DNA from: Glutamicibacter creatinolyticus
Lineage (GTDB): Bacteria > Actinomycetota > Actinomycetes > Actinomycetales > Micrococcaceae
Assembly: GCF_006094275.1 (NCBI RefSeq)
Contig: NZ_CP034412.1
Location: 2,418,001 to 2,482,000 of the forward strand
Direction of reading: 5' to 3'
DNA: 64,000 nt
The position numbers and the translations under genes are program-made. This document shows, piece after piece, positions 34,430-42,234 of the stretch. Numbering within the stretch: the first letter of the stretch is position 1; each line of letters begins with the position of its first letter. The notes under the pieces were generated by a model, which saw nothing but the letters and a program-made list of their open reading frames with translations, had not been told where the DNA came from and searched no databases.

Positions 34430-35653
34430 CTAGACCCCCTCAACCAAAAGCGCGGTGCCCTGTCCCACGCCCACGCACATCGTGGCCACGCCAAGCTTGC
34501 GCCCGGTTCCGCTCAGTTCGCGTTCCATGCGTCCCAGCAGGGTGATCACGATGCGCGAACCGCTGGAACCCAGCGGGTGGCCCAGGGCGATGGCCCCGCC
34601 GTCGTTGTTCACGATTCCGGCGTCCACGCCCAGTTCGCGCATGCTGGCCAGGGACTGGGAGGCGAAGGCCTCGTTGATTTCCATGGCTCCCAGCTCATCG
34701 ATGCCGATTCCGGCGCGCTCGAGCACCTTGTTGGTGGCCGGCACCGGGCCCATGCCCATGATTTGTGGGGCCAGGCCGGCGGCCTGGCCGTCGATGATGC
34801 GGGCGCGCGGGGTCAGCCCGAAGCGTTCGATGGCCCGTTCGGAGACGACCAGGATCGCCGAGGCGCCGTCGTTCAGGGAGGAGGCGTTGCCGGCGGTGAC
34901 CACGCTGCCGCCCTTGACCACCGGACGCAGCCCGGCCAGCGCGTCCAGGGAGGTTTCGGGGCGGGGGCCTTCGTCGGTGTCCACCACGTGTTCGCCCTTA
35001 CGGGTCTTGACGCTCACCGGCACGATTTCCTCGGCAAAGCGCCCGGCCTGGATCGCGGCGATGGCCTTCTGGTGGGACTGGTAGGCGAATTCGTCGCAGT
35101 CCTCGCGGGAGATGTTGTAGACCCGGGCCACTTCCTCGGCCGTCTCGGGCATGGAGTACGTGGCCTTGCCCTCGCGGGCCAGTTCCCCGGAGAGGAACCG
35201 CGGGTTGGTAAAGCGCCAGCCGATGGAGGTGTCGAAGGTGGCGCCGGGCTTGGCGAAGGCCTTGGTCGGCTTTTCCATGACCCACGGGGCGCGGGACATT
35301 GATTCCACCCCGCCGGCGACGACGATGTCCGCCGCACCGGCCTTGATCATGTGGCTGGCCATGGTGATGGCACTCATGCCCGAGGCGCACAGCCGATTGA
35401 CGGTGATGCCCGGTACGGTATCCGGGTACCCGGCCAGCAGCCAGGCCATGCGGGCCACGTTGCGGTTTTCCTCCCCGGCACCGTTGGCGTTGCCGTAGAT
35501 GACCTCATCCACGGCCGAGGGGTCGATCCCGGCCTGTTCGATGACGCTGCGAATCGTCAGCGCCGCCATGTCATCCGGACGCACCGAACTCAGCGCCCCT
35601 CCGTAGCGGCCCACGGGCGTGCGCGCGCCACCGACCAAAAATGCCTCGGTCAT
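34430..35653 (-). CDS. paaJ: 3-Oxoadipyl-CoA / 3-oxo-5,6-dehydrosuberyl-CoA thiolase PaaJ
   Basis: This thiolase performs the two CoA-dependent cleavages of the phenylacetate pathway, giving acetyl-CoA and finally succinyl-CoA. The 407-residue protein has the nucleophile Cys 89 in RLCASGMSA, His 359 in GHPLGSSGS and Cys 393 in CVGVGQG. The ATG is preceded by AAGGAG at six bases; the frame is open 51 codons further but without support. First gene of a three-gene unit with a PaaR box about 100 bp upstream. A general acetyl-CoA acyltransferase remains possible, but the context favours PaaJ. Confidence 0.92.
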   Translation of the reverse strand: MTEAFLVGGARTPVGRYGGALSSVRPDDMAALTIRSVIEQAGIDPSAVDEVIYGNANGAGEENRNVARMAWLLAGYPDTVPGITVNRLCASGMSAITMASHMIKAGAADIVVAGGVESMSRAPWVMEKPTKAFAKPGATFDTSIGWRFTNPRFLSGELAREGKATYSMPETAEEVARVYNISREDCDEFAYQSHQKAIAAIQAGRFAEEIVPVSVKTRKGEHVVDTDEGPRPETSLDALAGLRPVVKGGSVVTAGNASSLNDGASAILVVSERAIERFGLTPRARIIDGQAAGLAPQIMGMGPVPATNKVLERAGIGIDELGAMEINEAFASQSLASMRELGVDAGIVNNDGGAIALGHPLGSSGSRIVITLLGRMERELSGTGRKLGVATMCVGVGQGTALLVEGV

Positions 35654-35751
35654 GAAAACTCCTTTGTCTGCTGGCCCGATGCGCCCCGCCCGCCGTGCGG
35701 GCCGGACGCTGGGAATGCCGGACCGGACAGGGGCGGGAAACGCCCCTGAAT

Positions 35752-35773
35752 ACTTACCGACCATTCGTTCACT
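35752..35773 (-). promoter_or_regulatory. PaaR box 4, in front of paaJ-paaF-paaH
   Basis: A 22-bp site matching 13 of 16 fixed positions; the left half on the plus strand (ACTTACCG) is perfect. On the paaJ strand it begins inside an AATAGT hexamer (35771-35776) that could be the -10. Confidence 0.75.
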
Positions 35774-35902
35774 ATTAGAATCCCATTGTGCCAATGTGGT
35801 GGTCAAGAACGCGAATGTGAACCAAGCAACAGTATAGGGCTAGTTAGTGAGGTCAGACGGGGTTTATCCGAATCCACAGGCAAAGAATTCCATGTCAAAG
35901 CC

Positions 35903-35931
35903 TTGATATCTTCCGCAACGCCAAGTAGTCT
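35903..35931 (+). promoter_or_regulatory. Possible promoter of the MHS transporter gene
   Basis: TTGATA and TAGTCT are spaced by 17 bp, leaving a leader of about 110 bases before the transporter ATG. The TCTGGA/TCCAGA repeat lies just past the expected start point. Both hexamers are only fair matches. Confidence 0.35.
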
Positions 35932-36048
35932 CTTCTGCTTGACCGACTCTGGACCTGATTCCAGATCGTGGACCGTTACCAAGGCCGTGCCGCGGGCACC
36001 GGTTTTGGGCATCCGGTCGACGGAAAGCTGAACGACGACGGAGCAGTA

Positions 36049-37476
36049 ATGCCACCGGTAAGCAGCCAACCAGATAACTCCGATAATTCACCACATTTCA
36101 CTCCCGATCTGGACCTGGACATTGGCCCAGACATGAACACTGCCGCCGGGCGCAGCGAGATCCGCAAGGCCACGGCCGCATCGGCGATGGGTAACCTGAC
36201 CGAGTGGTTCGACTACGGCATCTACGCCGTGGCGGTCACCTACATTACTGCCCACTTCTTCCCCTCCGAGGGCGGCACCCTGATGGCCCTGGCCACCTTC
36301 GCCCTCTCCTTCCTGGTGCGCCCGCTGGGCGGGCTGGTGTGGGGCCCGCTGGGCGACAAGCTGGGCCGCAAGAAAATCCTGGCCCTGACCATCCTGATGA
36401 TGTCCGGGGCAACCTTCCTGATCGGTGCGCTGCCGACCTTCCAGCAGGTGGGCGTGCTGGCACCGGTCCTGCTGGTGCTGCTGCGCATGATCCAGGGATT
36501 CTCCACCGGCGGCGAGTACGGCGGGGCGGCGACCTTCATGGCCGAATACGCCCCGGACCGCAAGCGCGGCTTCTTCGGCTCCTTCCTGGAATTCGGCACC
36601 CTGGGCGGCTTCGCCCTGGGTACTGCCGTGATGCTGGGCATGCAGCTGCTGCTGTCCGAGGACGCCATGATGGCATGGGGCTGGCGCATCCCGTTCTTCC
36701 TGGCCCTGCCCATGGGCCTGGTCGGGCTGTACCTGCGTAACAAGATCGAGGACACCCCGGTATTCCAGGAGCTGGAGGAGGCCGGCGAGGTCGAGCAGGG
36801 CAGCTCGCTGAAGGAACTGGTCAGCGAATACTGGCGCCCCATGCTGGTGATGACCGGCCTGGTCATCGCGCTGAACGTGGTCAACTACACCCTGCTGACC
36901 TACATGCCCACCTACCTGGAACAGCAGCTGGGGCTGAGCTCCAACGCCTCGCTGGCGGTCATCCTGATTGGTGAGGTCGCCATGATGGGCGTGATCCCGT
37001 TTGCCGGTTCCCTTTCCGACAAGGTGGGCCGCAAGCCGATGTGGTACACCTCGGTGATTGGCCTGTTCGTGTTGGCCCTGCCGATGTTCTGGCTGATGGG
37101 CCAAAGCTTCGCCTGGGCGATCGTGGCCTTCGCAGTGCTGGGCCTGCTCTACATCCCGCAGCTGGCCACCATCACCGCCACCTTCCCGGCGATGTTCCCC
37201 TCCCAGGTGCGCTTCGCCGGGTTCGCGATCACCTACAACGTGGCCACCGCCATCTTTGGCGGCACCGCGGCGATGGCCAACGAGGCGCTCATTGACGCCA
37301 CCGGGTTCCTGCTGATTCCGGCGGTGTACATGATGGCCGCCTGTCTCATCGGCATGGTCGCCATCCGCTTCATGCCCGAAACCGCCGGCGCTTCGCTGCG
37401 CGGCACCGAGATCCCCGATGCCCTGGACACCGGCATCCTGGCCCAGGTGCCGCCGCGCACCGAAACCCAGGCCTAG
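36049..37476 (+). CDS. Metabolite:H+ symporter (MHS) family MFS transporter, ProP-like
   Basis: A 475-residue, 12-helix transporter of the metabolite:proton symporter subfamily. Family marks are GNLTEWFDYGIYA in helix 1, GPLGDKLGRKKIL in the first cytoplasmic loop, RMIQGFSTGGEYGGAATFMAEY in helix 4 (split around the STGGE) and FPSQVRFAGFAITYN. Relatives move proline/betaine, shikimate, oxoglutarate or aromatic acids. Being divergent from paaJ makes it a candidate phenylacetate importer, but no PaaR box points toward it. The ATG has GGAG at seven bases. Confidence 0.86.
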   Translation: MPPVSSQPDNSDNSPHFTPDLDLDIGPDMNTAAGRSEIRKATAASAMGNLTEWFDYGIYAVAVTYITAHFFPSEGGTLMALATFALSFLVRPLGGLVWGPLGDKLGRKKILALTILMMSGATFLIGALPTFQQVGVLAPVLLVLLRMIQGFSTGGEYGGAATFMAEYAPDRKRGFFGSFLEFGTLGGFALGTAVMLGMQLLLSEDAMMAWGWRIPFFLALPMGLVGLYLRNKIEDTPVFQELEEAGEVEQGSSLKELVSEYWRPMLVMTGLVIALNVVNYTLLTYMPTYLEQQLGLSSNASLAVILIGEVAMMGVIPFAGSLSDKVGRKPMWYTSVIGLFVLALPMFWLMGQSFAWAIVAFAVLGLLYIPQLATITATFPAMFPSQVRFAGFAITYNVATAIFGGTAAMANEALIDATGFLLIPAVYMMAACLIGMVAIRFMPETAGASLRGTEIPDALDTGILAQVPPRTETQA

Positions 37477-37526
37477 GCGCCCACCGGGCCTCTGGCCCAC
37501 TGGACGACCACGCCCCATGCAGGGCG

Positions 37527-37576
37527 AGCCGCGGGGTGGGAACACGACTGCTTGATCGTGTTCCCACCCCGCGGCT
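37527..37576 (+). terminator. Terminator after the MHS transporter gene
   Basis: A perfect 21-bp stem with an eight-base loop, the longest uninterrupted stem seen, followed by GTGTTGTTTG. It isolates the transporter from menB, which starts about 90 bp later. Confidence 0.82.
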
Positions 37577-37662
37577 GTGTTGTTTGGCCCCGCCGCCCCG
37601 CACCGTGCGCGACACACGCCGAGCCCCGCGCGAGATGCCCGCGCGGCGGTGAAGGGACTAGC

Positions 37663-38634
37663 ATGCATAGGGTGAGTAGCCATAATAATTCCGCCCTGCC
37701 CGAGCAGGTTTCCGACATCTTTGACGCCCAGCGCTGGCGTGAGGTTGAAGGGTTCGACTTCACCGACATCACCTATCACCGCCAGGTGGAGCGTGACGCC
37801 AATGCGGCGGTGGTCCGTGACCTGCCCACCGTGCGCATCGCCTTCAACCGCCCCGAGGTGCGCAACGCCTTCCGCCCGCATACCGTTGATGAGCTCTACC
37901 GGGCCATGGATCATGCGCGGATGACCAGTGACGTGGCAACGGTCCTGCTCACCGGCAACGGCCCCTCCCCCAAGGACGGCGGGCATTCCTTCTGCTCCGG
38001 CGGGGACCAGCGCATCCGCGGCCGCGACGGCTACCGCTACGCCGAAGGTGAGACCCGGGAATCCATCGACCCGGCCCGCGCCGGGCGGCTGCACATCCTT
38101 GAGGTCCAGCGCCTGATGCGCACCATGCCCAAGGTGGTCATTGCCGTGGTCAACGGCTGGGCGGCCGGTGGCGGGCATTCGCTGCACGTGGTCTCGGACC
38201 TGAGCATCGCCTCCAAGCAGCACGGCAAGTTCAAGCAGACCGACGCCACCGTGGGTTCCTTCGACGCCGGCTATGGTTCGGCGTTGCTGGCCCGCCAGGT
38301 GGGGCAGAAGGCGGCCCGCGAAATCTTCTTCCTGGCCCGCGAATACTCGGCCGAGGACATGGTGCGCATGGGCGCGGTCAACGAGGCGGTGGAGCACGAG
38401 CAGCTCGAAGAGGTGGCCCTGCAGTACGCCGCCGACATTGCCCGCCAGTCCCCGCAGGCCCTGCGCATGCTCAAGTTCGCCTTCAACCTGGCCGATGACG
38501 GGCTGGCCGGCCAACAGGTCTTCGCCGGGGAGGCGACCCGCATGGCCTACATGACCGATGAGGCGGTGGAGGGACGCGACGCCTTCCTGGGCAAACGCGA
38601 ACCGAACTGGGCCGACTACCCGTACTACTTCTAG
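37663..38634 (+). CDS. menB: 1,4-Dihydroxy-2-naphthoyl-CoA synthase MenB
   Basis: This crotonase-fold enzyme closes the second ring of the naphthoquinone head group in menaquinone synthesis. The 323-residue protein has SGGDQRIRGRDGY, VNGWAAGGGHSLHVVSDL, the active-site Asp segment TVGSFDAGYGSA and the family-defining C terminus ending in WADYPYYF. The ATG has GAAGGGA at six bases. It is followed 14 bp later by menE on the same strand. Confidence 0.95.
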   Translation: MHRVSSHNNSALPEQVSDIFDAQRWREVEGFDFTDITYHRQVERDANAAVVRDLPTVRIAFNRPEVRNAFRPHTVDELYRAMDHARMTSDVATVLLTGNGPSPKDGGHSFCSGGDQRIRGRDGYRYAEGETRESIDPARAGRLHILEVQRLMRTMPKVVIAVVNGWAAGGGHSLHVVSDLSIASKQHGKFKQTDATVGSFDAGYGSALLARQVGQKAAREIFFLAREYSAEDMVRMGAVNEAVEHEQLEEVALQYAADIARQSPQALRMLKFAFNLADDGLAGQQVFAGEATRMAYMTDEAVEGRDAFLGKREPNWADYPYYF

Positions 38635-38648
38635 GGCCGGACCAGGCA

Positions 38649-39779
38649 ATGCAACCGAACTCGCTGCACGAGCAGGTGCACACCGCACTGTCCCGGGCCA
38701 TCAATGAAGGCGGCCCGGCCATTGAGGTGGTCGCCGACGCCGGGACGCCCGAAGGCGCCCGCGTGGAGTACCTGCAGCCCCAGCAGCTGCCGGGATTCAC
38801 CGATCCGCTGCTGGTGGTGCGCACCTCCGGCTCCACCGGGCGGGCCAAGCGCACGGTGCTGTCCACCGCGGCGATGGCCGCCAGTTCGCAGGCCACCGCC
38901 GAGTTCCTGGGGCTGCAGGGCCAGTGGCTGCTGGCCCTGCCGGTGCACTACATCGCCGGGCTGAGCGTGCTGACCCGTTCCCTGTTTGCCGGCACCACCC
39001 CGGTGGCCATGGAAACGAACGGCGGGTTCAGCGCCCAGAAGTTCACCGAGGCCGCCGAGCAGCTCACCGAGGCCAACAAGCTCACCTCCCTAGTGCCCAC
39101 CCAGTTGGCCCGGCTGCTGGATAACCCGGCGCCGCGCACCGTCGCGGCCCTGAAGTCCCTTGACGCGATCCTGCTCGGCGGGGCACGGGCCAGCCGTGAC
39201 CTGCTCACCGCCGCCCGGCACCTGGGGCTGAAGATCTTCCAGACCTACGGGTCCTCGGAGACCGCCGGCGGGCTGGTCTACAACGGCACCGCCCTGCCCG
39301 GGGTGAGCCTGCGGGAGGAAAACGGGCGGATTCTGGTCAGCGGCCCGATGCTGGCCGACGGATATCTTGCCGATCCACAGGCCACCGCCCGGCACTTTGT
39401 GCTGCGCGAGGGCCGGCGCTGGTACCTGACCGATGACCTGGGCAGCATTGAGAACAACAAGCTGCAGATCCACGGCCGGGTGGATGACGTCATCAATACC
39501 GGTGGAATCAAGCTCTCGGCCGGGCAGGTGGAGGGGCTGCTGGATGAGTTCTTTGACCAGTGCCTGGTGGTTCCGGTGCCCGACGGGCAGTGGGGCCAGG
39601 CGGTGGGTCTGGCGTTCAGCGGCCCCAGCGACACCGCCCCGGCGTTCGAGGCGGTGCGGCGCACCTTCGGAGCCCCGGCCGTGCCCAAGCGGGTGCGCCA
39701 CTACCCGCAGGGCCTGCCGCTGCTGCCCAACGGGAAGGTCAACCGCCGGCTGGTGATTGAGCAGCTCTCCGCCATGTGA
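38649..39779 (+). CDS. menE: o-Succinylbenzoate-CoA ligase MenE
   Basis: This ANL-family ligase makes o-succinylbenzoyl-CoA, the MenB substrate. At 376 residues it is the short actinobacterial form. Motifs are the P-loop RTSGSTGRAK (58-67), TYGSSETAGG and the hinge/C-terminal segment GRVDDVINTGGIKLSAGQVE, with the catalytic Lys in LPNGKVNRR near the end. The ribosome binding site is weak. menE and menB are probably co-transcribed. Confidence 0.92.
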   Translation: MQPNSLHEQVHTALSRAINEGGPAIEVVADAGTPEGARVEYLQPQQLPGFTDPLLVVRTSGSTGRAKRTVLSTAAMAASSQATAEFLGLQGQWLLALPVHYIAGLSVLTRSLFAGTTPVAMETNGGFSAQKFTEAAEQLTEANKLTSLVPTQLARLLDNPAPRTVAALKSLDAILLGGARASRDLLTAARHLGLKIFQTYGSSETAGGLVYNGTALPGVSLREENGRILVSGPMLADGYLADPQATARHFVLREGRRWYLTDDLGSIENNKLQIHGRVDDVINTGGIKLSAGQVEGLLDEFFDQCLVVPVPDGQWGQAVGLAFSGPSDTAPAFEAVRRTFGAPAVPKRVRHYPQGLPLLPNGKVNRRLVIEQLSAM

Positions 39780-39859
39780 CCCAGCCCCATGGATTCGCGT
39801 CGAATGGGTTTTCGGGCGAAAATAGAGGGTCAGTCTTCCCTTCCCGAAAGGAATCCCCC

Positions 39860-40744
39860 GTGGCCTCCATCTCCCAGTGGGTTGCCGGAGCGCGTCTGCG
39901 CACCCTGCCGATCGTCATCGCCCCGGTGGTGATCGGAACGGCGGCCGCGGCCGGCGCTGCCGGTGAAGTGCACTGGGTTCGGGCCCTGCTGGCTCTGCTG
40001 GTCGGCCTGCTGCTGCAGGTCGGGGTGAACTATTCCAATGACTACTCCGACGGCATCCGCGGCACGGACGCGGACCGGGTCGGCCCGCTGCGGCTGACCG
40101 GCTCGGGGGCCGCCGAACCCCGGCAGGTGCGCAACGCGGCCTTCGGATGCTTCGGGCTGGCCGCCCTGGCCGGGCTGGTGCTGGTGATCATCTCCGCCTC
40201 CTGGCCGCTGCTGCTGGTCGGGGTGGCGGCGATTTTCGCCGCCTGGGGCTACACCGGTGGACGCAACCCCTACGGCTACCGCGGCTGGGGTGACGTGTAC
40301 GTATTCATCTTCTTCGGCTTGGTGGCGACCATGGGCACCACCTACACCCAGATCGGGCGGATCACCGAAGCCTCACTGATCGGGGCGGTGGGCACCGGCC
40401 TGATCGGCACCGCCCTGCTGATGGCCAACAACGTGCGGGACATCGCCACCGACAAGCCGGCGGGCAAACTGACCCTGGCGGTGCGCCTGGGCGACCAGTT
40501 GGCCCGCATCAGCTATGTGGCCATGGTGGCGGTCGCCATCATCCTGCCGGTGCTGCTGACCACCACCTACCCGTGGATGTGGCTGATCCTGGCCACCGCA
40601 TTGGCGGCCATCCGCCCGTGCTGGCTGATGCTGCGCCAGCCGGACGCGTCCCGGCTGGTCCCGGTGCTGAAGCAGACCGGGATCCTGAACCTGGCCTACG
40701 CCCTGCTGTTCACCCTGGCCATCGTGCTGCAGCTGCTGGGCTAG
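39860..40744 (+). CDS. menA: 1,4-Dihydroxy-2-naphthoate polyprenyltransferase MenA
   Basis: An integral membrane UbiA-family enzyme that attaches the polyprenyl tail to DHNA. The 294-residue protein has the prenyl-diphosphate/Mg2+ motif NYSNDYSDGIRGTD and a second Asp motif NNVRDIATDKPAGKLTLAVRLG, split by the loop. Eight or nine hydrophobic helices are seen. The GTG start was chosen for AAAGGA at seven bases; the frame runs open back to the menE stop without support. Gap to menE is about 80 bp. Confidence 0.94.
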   Translation: MASISQWVAGARLRTLPIVIAPVVIGTAAAAGAAGEVHWVRALLALLVGLLLQVGVNYSNDYSDGIRGTDADRVGPLRLTGSGAAEPRQVRNAAFGCFGLAALAGLVLVIISASWPLLLVGVAAIFAAWGYTGGRNPYGYRGWGDVYVFIFFGLVATMGTTYTQIGRITEASLIGAVGTGLIGTALLMANNVRDIATDKPAGKLTLAVRLGDQLARISYVAMVAVAIILPVLLTTTYPWMWLILATALAAIRPCWLMLRQPDASRLVPVLKQTGILNLAYALLFTLAIVLQLLG

Positions 40745-40768
40745 CAGCACCGGGCGTGACGCCCTCGG

Positions 40769-41050
40769 CTACTGGCCGTCGTGGCGCTGCTGTTCGTCGA
40801 AGGCGTCCTCGACGTCCTCATCGGCCCGCTGCTTCGGGGTCTTGCGGCTGCTGGTGCGGGAAAAGAGCCGCTGCACATCCGCCCCGGCGGCCAGCCGAAG
40901 CTTGTTGAAGAACAGGTAGGTGACCGCAAAGGCGATGATCAGCCCGATCAGCGCGGCAACAAAGATCGGCCAGCCCATCAGCTGCCAGAGCGCGAAGAAA
41001 ACGATGAGGAAGATCCCCAGGCGGAGCACGGAGTATTTTAGAAACTGCAC
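40769..41050 (-). CDS. DUF4229 small membrane protein
   Basis: A protein of about 93 residues with two hydrophobic helices (LRLGIFLIVFFALWQLM and FVAALIGLIIAFAVTYLFF) and a charged, Arg/Asp-rich tail. It matches the DUF4229 family found near menA in Actinobacteria. Function unknown. The GTG start gives the family-like N terminus MQFLKYSVLRL; a TTG seven codons upstream is possible. Convergent with menA. Confidence 0.75.
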   Translation of the reverse strand: MQFLKYSVLRLGIFLIVFFALWQLMGWPIFVAALIGLIIAFAVTYLFFNKLRLAAGADVQRLFSRTSSRKTPKQRADEDVEDAFDEQQRHDGQ

Positions 41051-41102
41051 ATAGTCCAGTCTACCGAGCAATAAGCCGAGGTATTTTTACTAGACTAGGT
41101 AT

Positions 41103-41513
41103 ATGGTCCGCTTTATTATCTTCGCAGCACTCGTCGCCGTTGCGGTAACGATCTACACCCTGATCGACTGTGCCCGCACCGACCGCCATCAGGTGCGCTC
41201 GCTTCCCAAGGCGGCGTGGCTCGTGGTGATCCTGCTGCTGCCGCTGATCGGCGCCGGACTGTGGTACGTGCTGGGTCGTCCCGGCGTCTTCTCGGCCCCG
41301 GCCGCCGCCCCGCGCAGCAACGCGCCGGATGACGACGAGGACTTCCTGCGTCAGCTTGAGGTGTGGCGCCGCCAGCAGCAGCGTGAAGCCGAACTGAACC
41401 AGCGTGAGGCGGATCTCAAGCGCAAGGAAGCCGAATCCGGTGAGGATCATACCGATCCGGAGGACCACAACCACAACGGTTCTGCGGGCAATCCGAACTC
41501 CAAGGACAACTAG
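41103..41513 (+). CDS. PLDc_N-domain membrane protein
   Basis: A 136-residue protein with two N-terminal helices of the phospholipase-D-nuclease N-terminal (PLDc_N) type, including LPKAAWLVVILLLPLIGAGLW shortened here to its core LLPLIGAGLWYVLGRP. A charged coiled-coil-like region (EAELNQREADLKRKEAE) and a His/Asp-rich tail follow. No catalytic domain is present. It is divergent from the DUF4229 gene, with about 50 bp between starts. Function unknown. Confidence 0.75.
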   Translation: MVRFIIFAALVAVAVTIYTLIDCARTDRHQVRSLPKAAWLVVILLLPLIGAGLWYVLGRPGVFSAPAAAPRSNAPDDDEDFLRQLEVWRRQQQREAELNQREADLKRKEAESGEDHTDPEDHNHNGSAGNPNSKDN

Positions 41514-41535
41514 TCCCCACCCCGGCGGGCTGCTC

Positions 41536-42006
41536 CTAGGCGCTGGCCCGGGCGCACCGCCACCCCTCGGGCATCTGCCCGGTGGCCAAGAACTCCCCCA
41601 GCCGGCGTGCCGCGGCATCCTCCAGCCCCTCATCGGCCTGCGGGTAGATGATGGGCTCTTCCTTCGCGTTGTGCTTCTCCAGCGTCTGCAGCAGCCGCTG
41701 ACACAGCTGGCGGGCTTCTGCCCCGCCCCACTGCCCCTGGCGCTGATCCAGGGCGTCCAGCAGGTCCCACAGCCGCCCGTGCTCACGCTCCATCACGAAC
41801 AGGGCCATATCCAGTGACCCGCCACGCAACGACGGGAAGAGGATCACCTCCTCCAGGTAAATGTGCCGCCGCAGGGCCGCCAGGGCGGCCCCCAGGGACT
41901 CCCGGGCCCGGGCACCGGTGGCTTGGCGGGCCAGGAAGTCCTCAATCCCCGAATCAATCCGGCGGTGTTCGGCCTCCAGCGCCGCCGCCAGCTGCTCTCC
42001 GCTCAT
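41536..42006 (-). CDS. Hemerythrin HHE cation-binding domain protein
   Basis: A 156-residue four-helix protein with the di-iron ligands of hemerythrin-like proteins: AEHRRIDSGIEDF, RRHIYLEEVILFP, EREHGRLWDLL and EKHNAKEEPIIYP, giving H...E/HxxxE patterns. Members bind O2 or NO, or help repair Fe-S clusters. The ATG was chosen for AAGGGGA at seven bases; a 40-codon upstream extension lacks support. Stands alone between the PLDc_N gene and the ccs operon. Confidence 0.85.
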   Translation of the reverse strand: MSGEQLAAALEAEHRRIDSGIEDFLARQATGARARESLGAALAALRRHIYLEEVILFPSLRGGSLDMALFVMEREHGRLWDLLDALDQRQGQWGGAEARQLCQRLLQTLEKHNAKEEPIIYPQADEGLEDAAARRLGEFLATGQMPEGWRCARASA

Positions 42007-42186
42007 GGTCGTTCCCCTTCCCGGCCCCAAGTCCGCCCACCGATAGGTGGCCAGGCCGCGTGCCTGCGGCAGCGTCGCCTGGGGCTTTCTTGTCTCCAGC
42101 GTCATCCCGGCCCGGGCGGAAGTCAACCAGAACAGGGAACGGTCAAGCCCGCGCCGATGATGCCACCGCGGAGGGTGAAGACAAAA

Positions 42187-42220
42187 AGGGCGCCGACGCA
42201 GTTGACCGCGTCGGCGCCCT
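42187..42220 (-). terminator. Terminator of the cytochrome c biogenesis operon
   Basis: A perfect 13-bp stem with an eight-base loop is followed on the minus strand by TTTTTGTCTT. It lies 15 bp past the ccsB stop. A classic intrinsic terminator. Confidence 0.9.
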
Positions 42221-42234
42221 GAGTACTGCCGGGA

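Larger units (their letters stand above)
35654..36048. other. Divergent intergenic region of 395 bp between paaJ and the MHS transporter gene
   Basis: This is the longest gene-free stretch and is AT-richer than its surroundings. It holds the paaJ leader with an 8-bp perfect hairpin (35728-35748, loop GGAAA), PaaR box 4, a possible promoter toward the transporter, and a small inverted repeat TCTGGA/TCCAGA (35948-35965). No protein-coding or RNA gene was recognised in it. Confidence 0.6.

Noticed and set aside
13831-35653. paa region as a recently acquired genomic island
   Set aside because: No integrase, transposase, tRNA, direct repeats or composition change was seen, and the operators are adapted to the local repressor. 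Older gain or rearrangement remains possible.
36088-38688. An 866-codon open frame on the minus strand across the MHS transporter and menB
   Set aside because: It is antisense to two clear genes, lacks domains, and is rich in His, Gln and Gly as expected for the complement of GC-rich codons.
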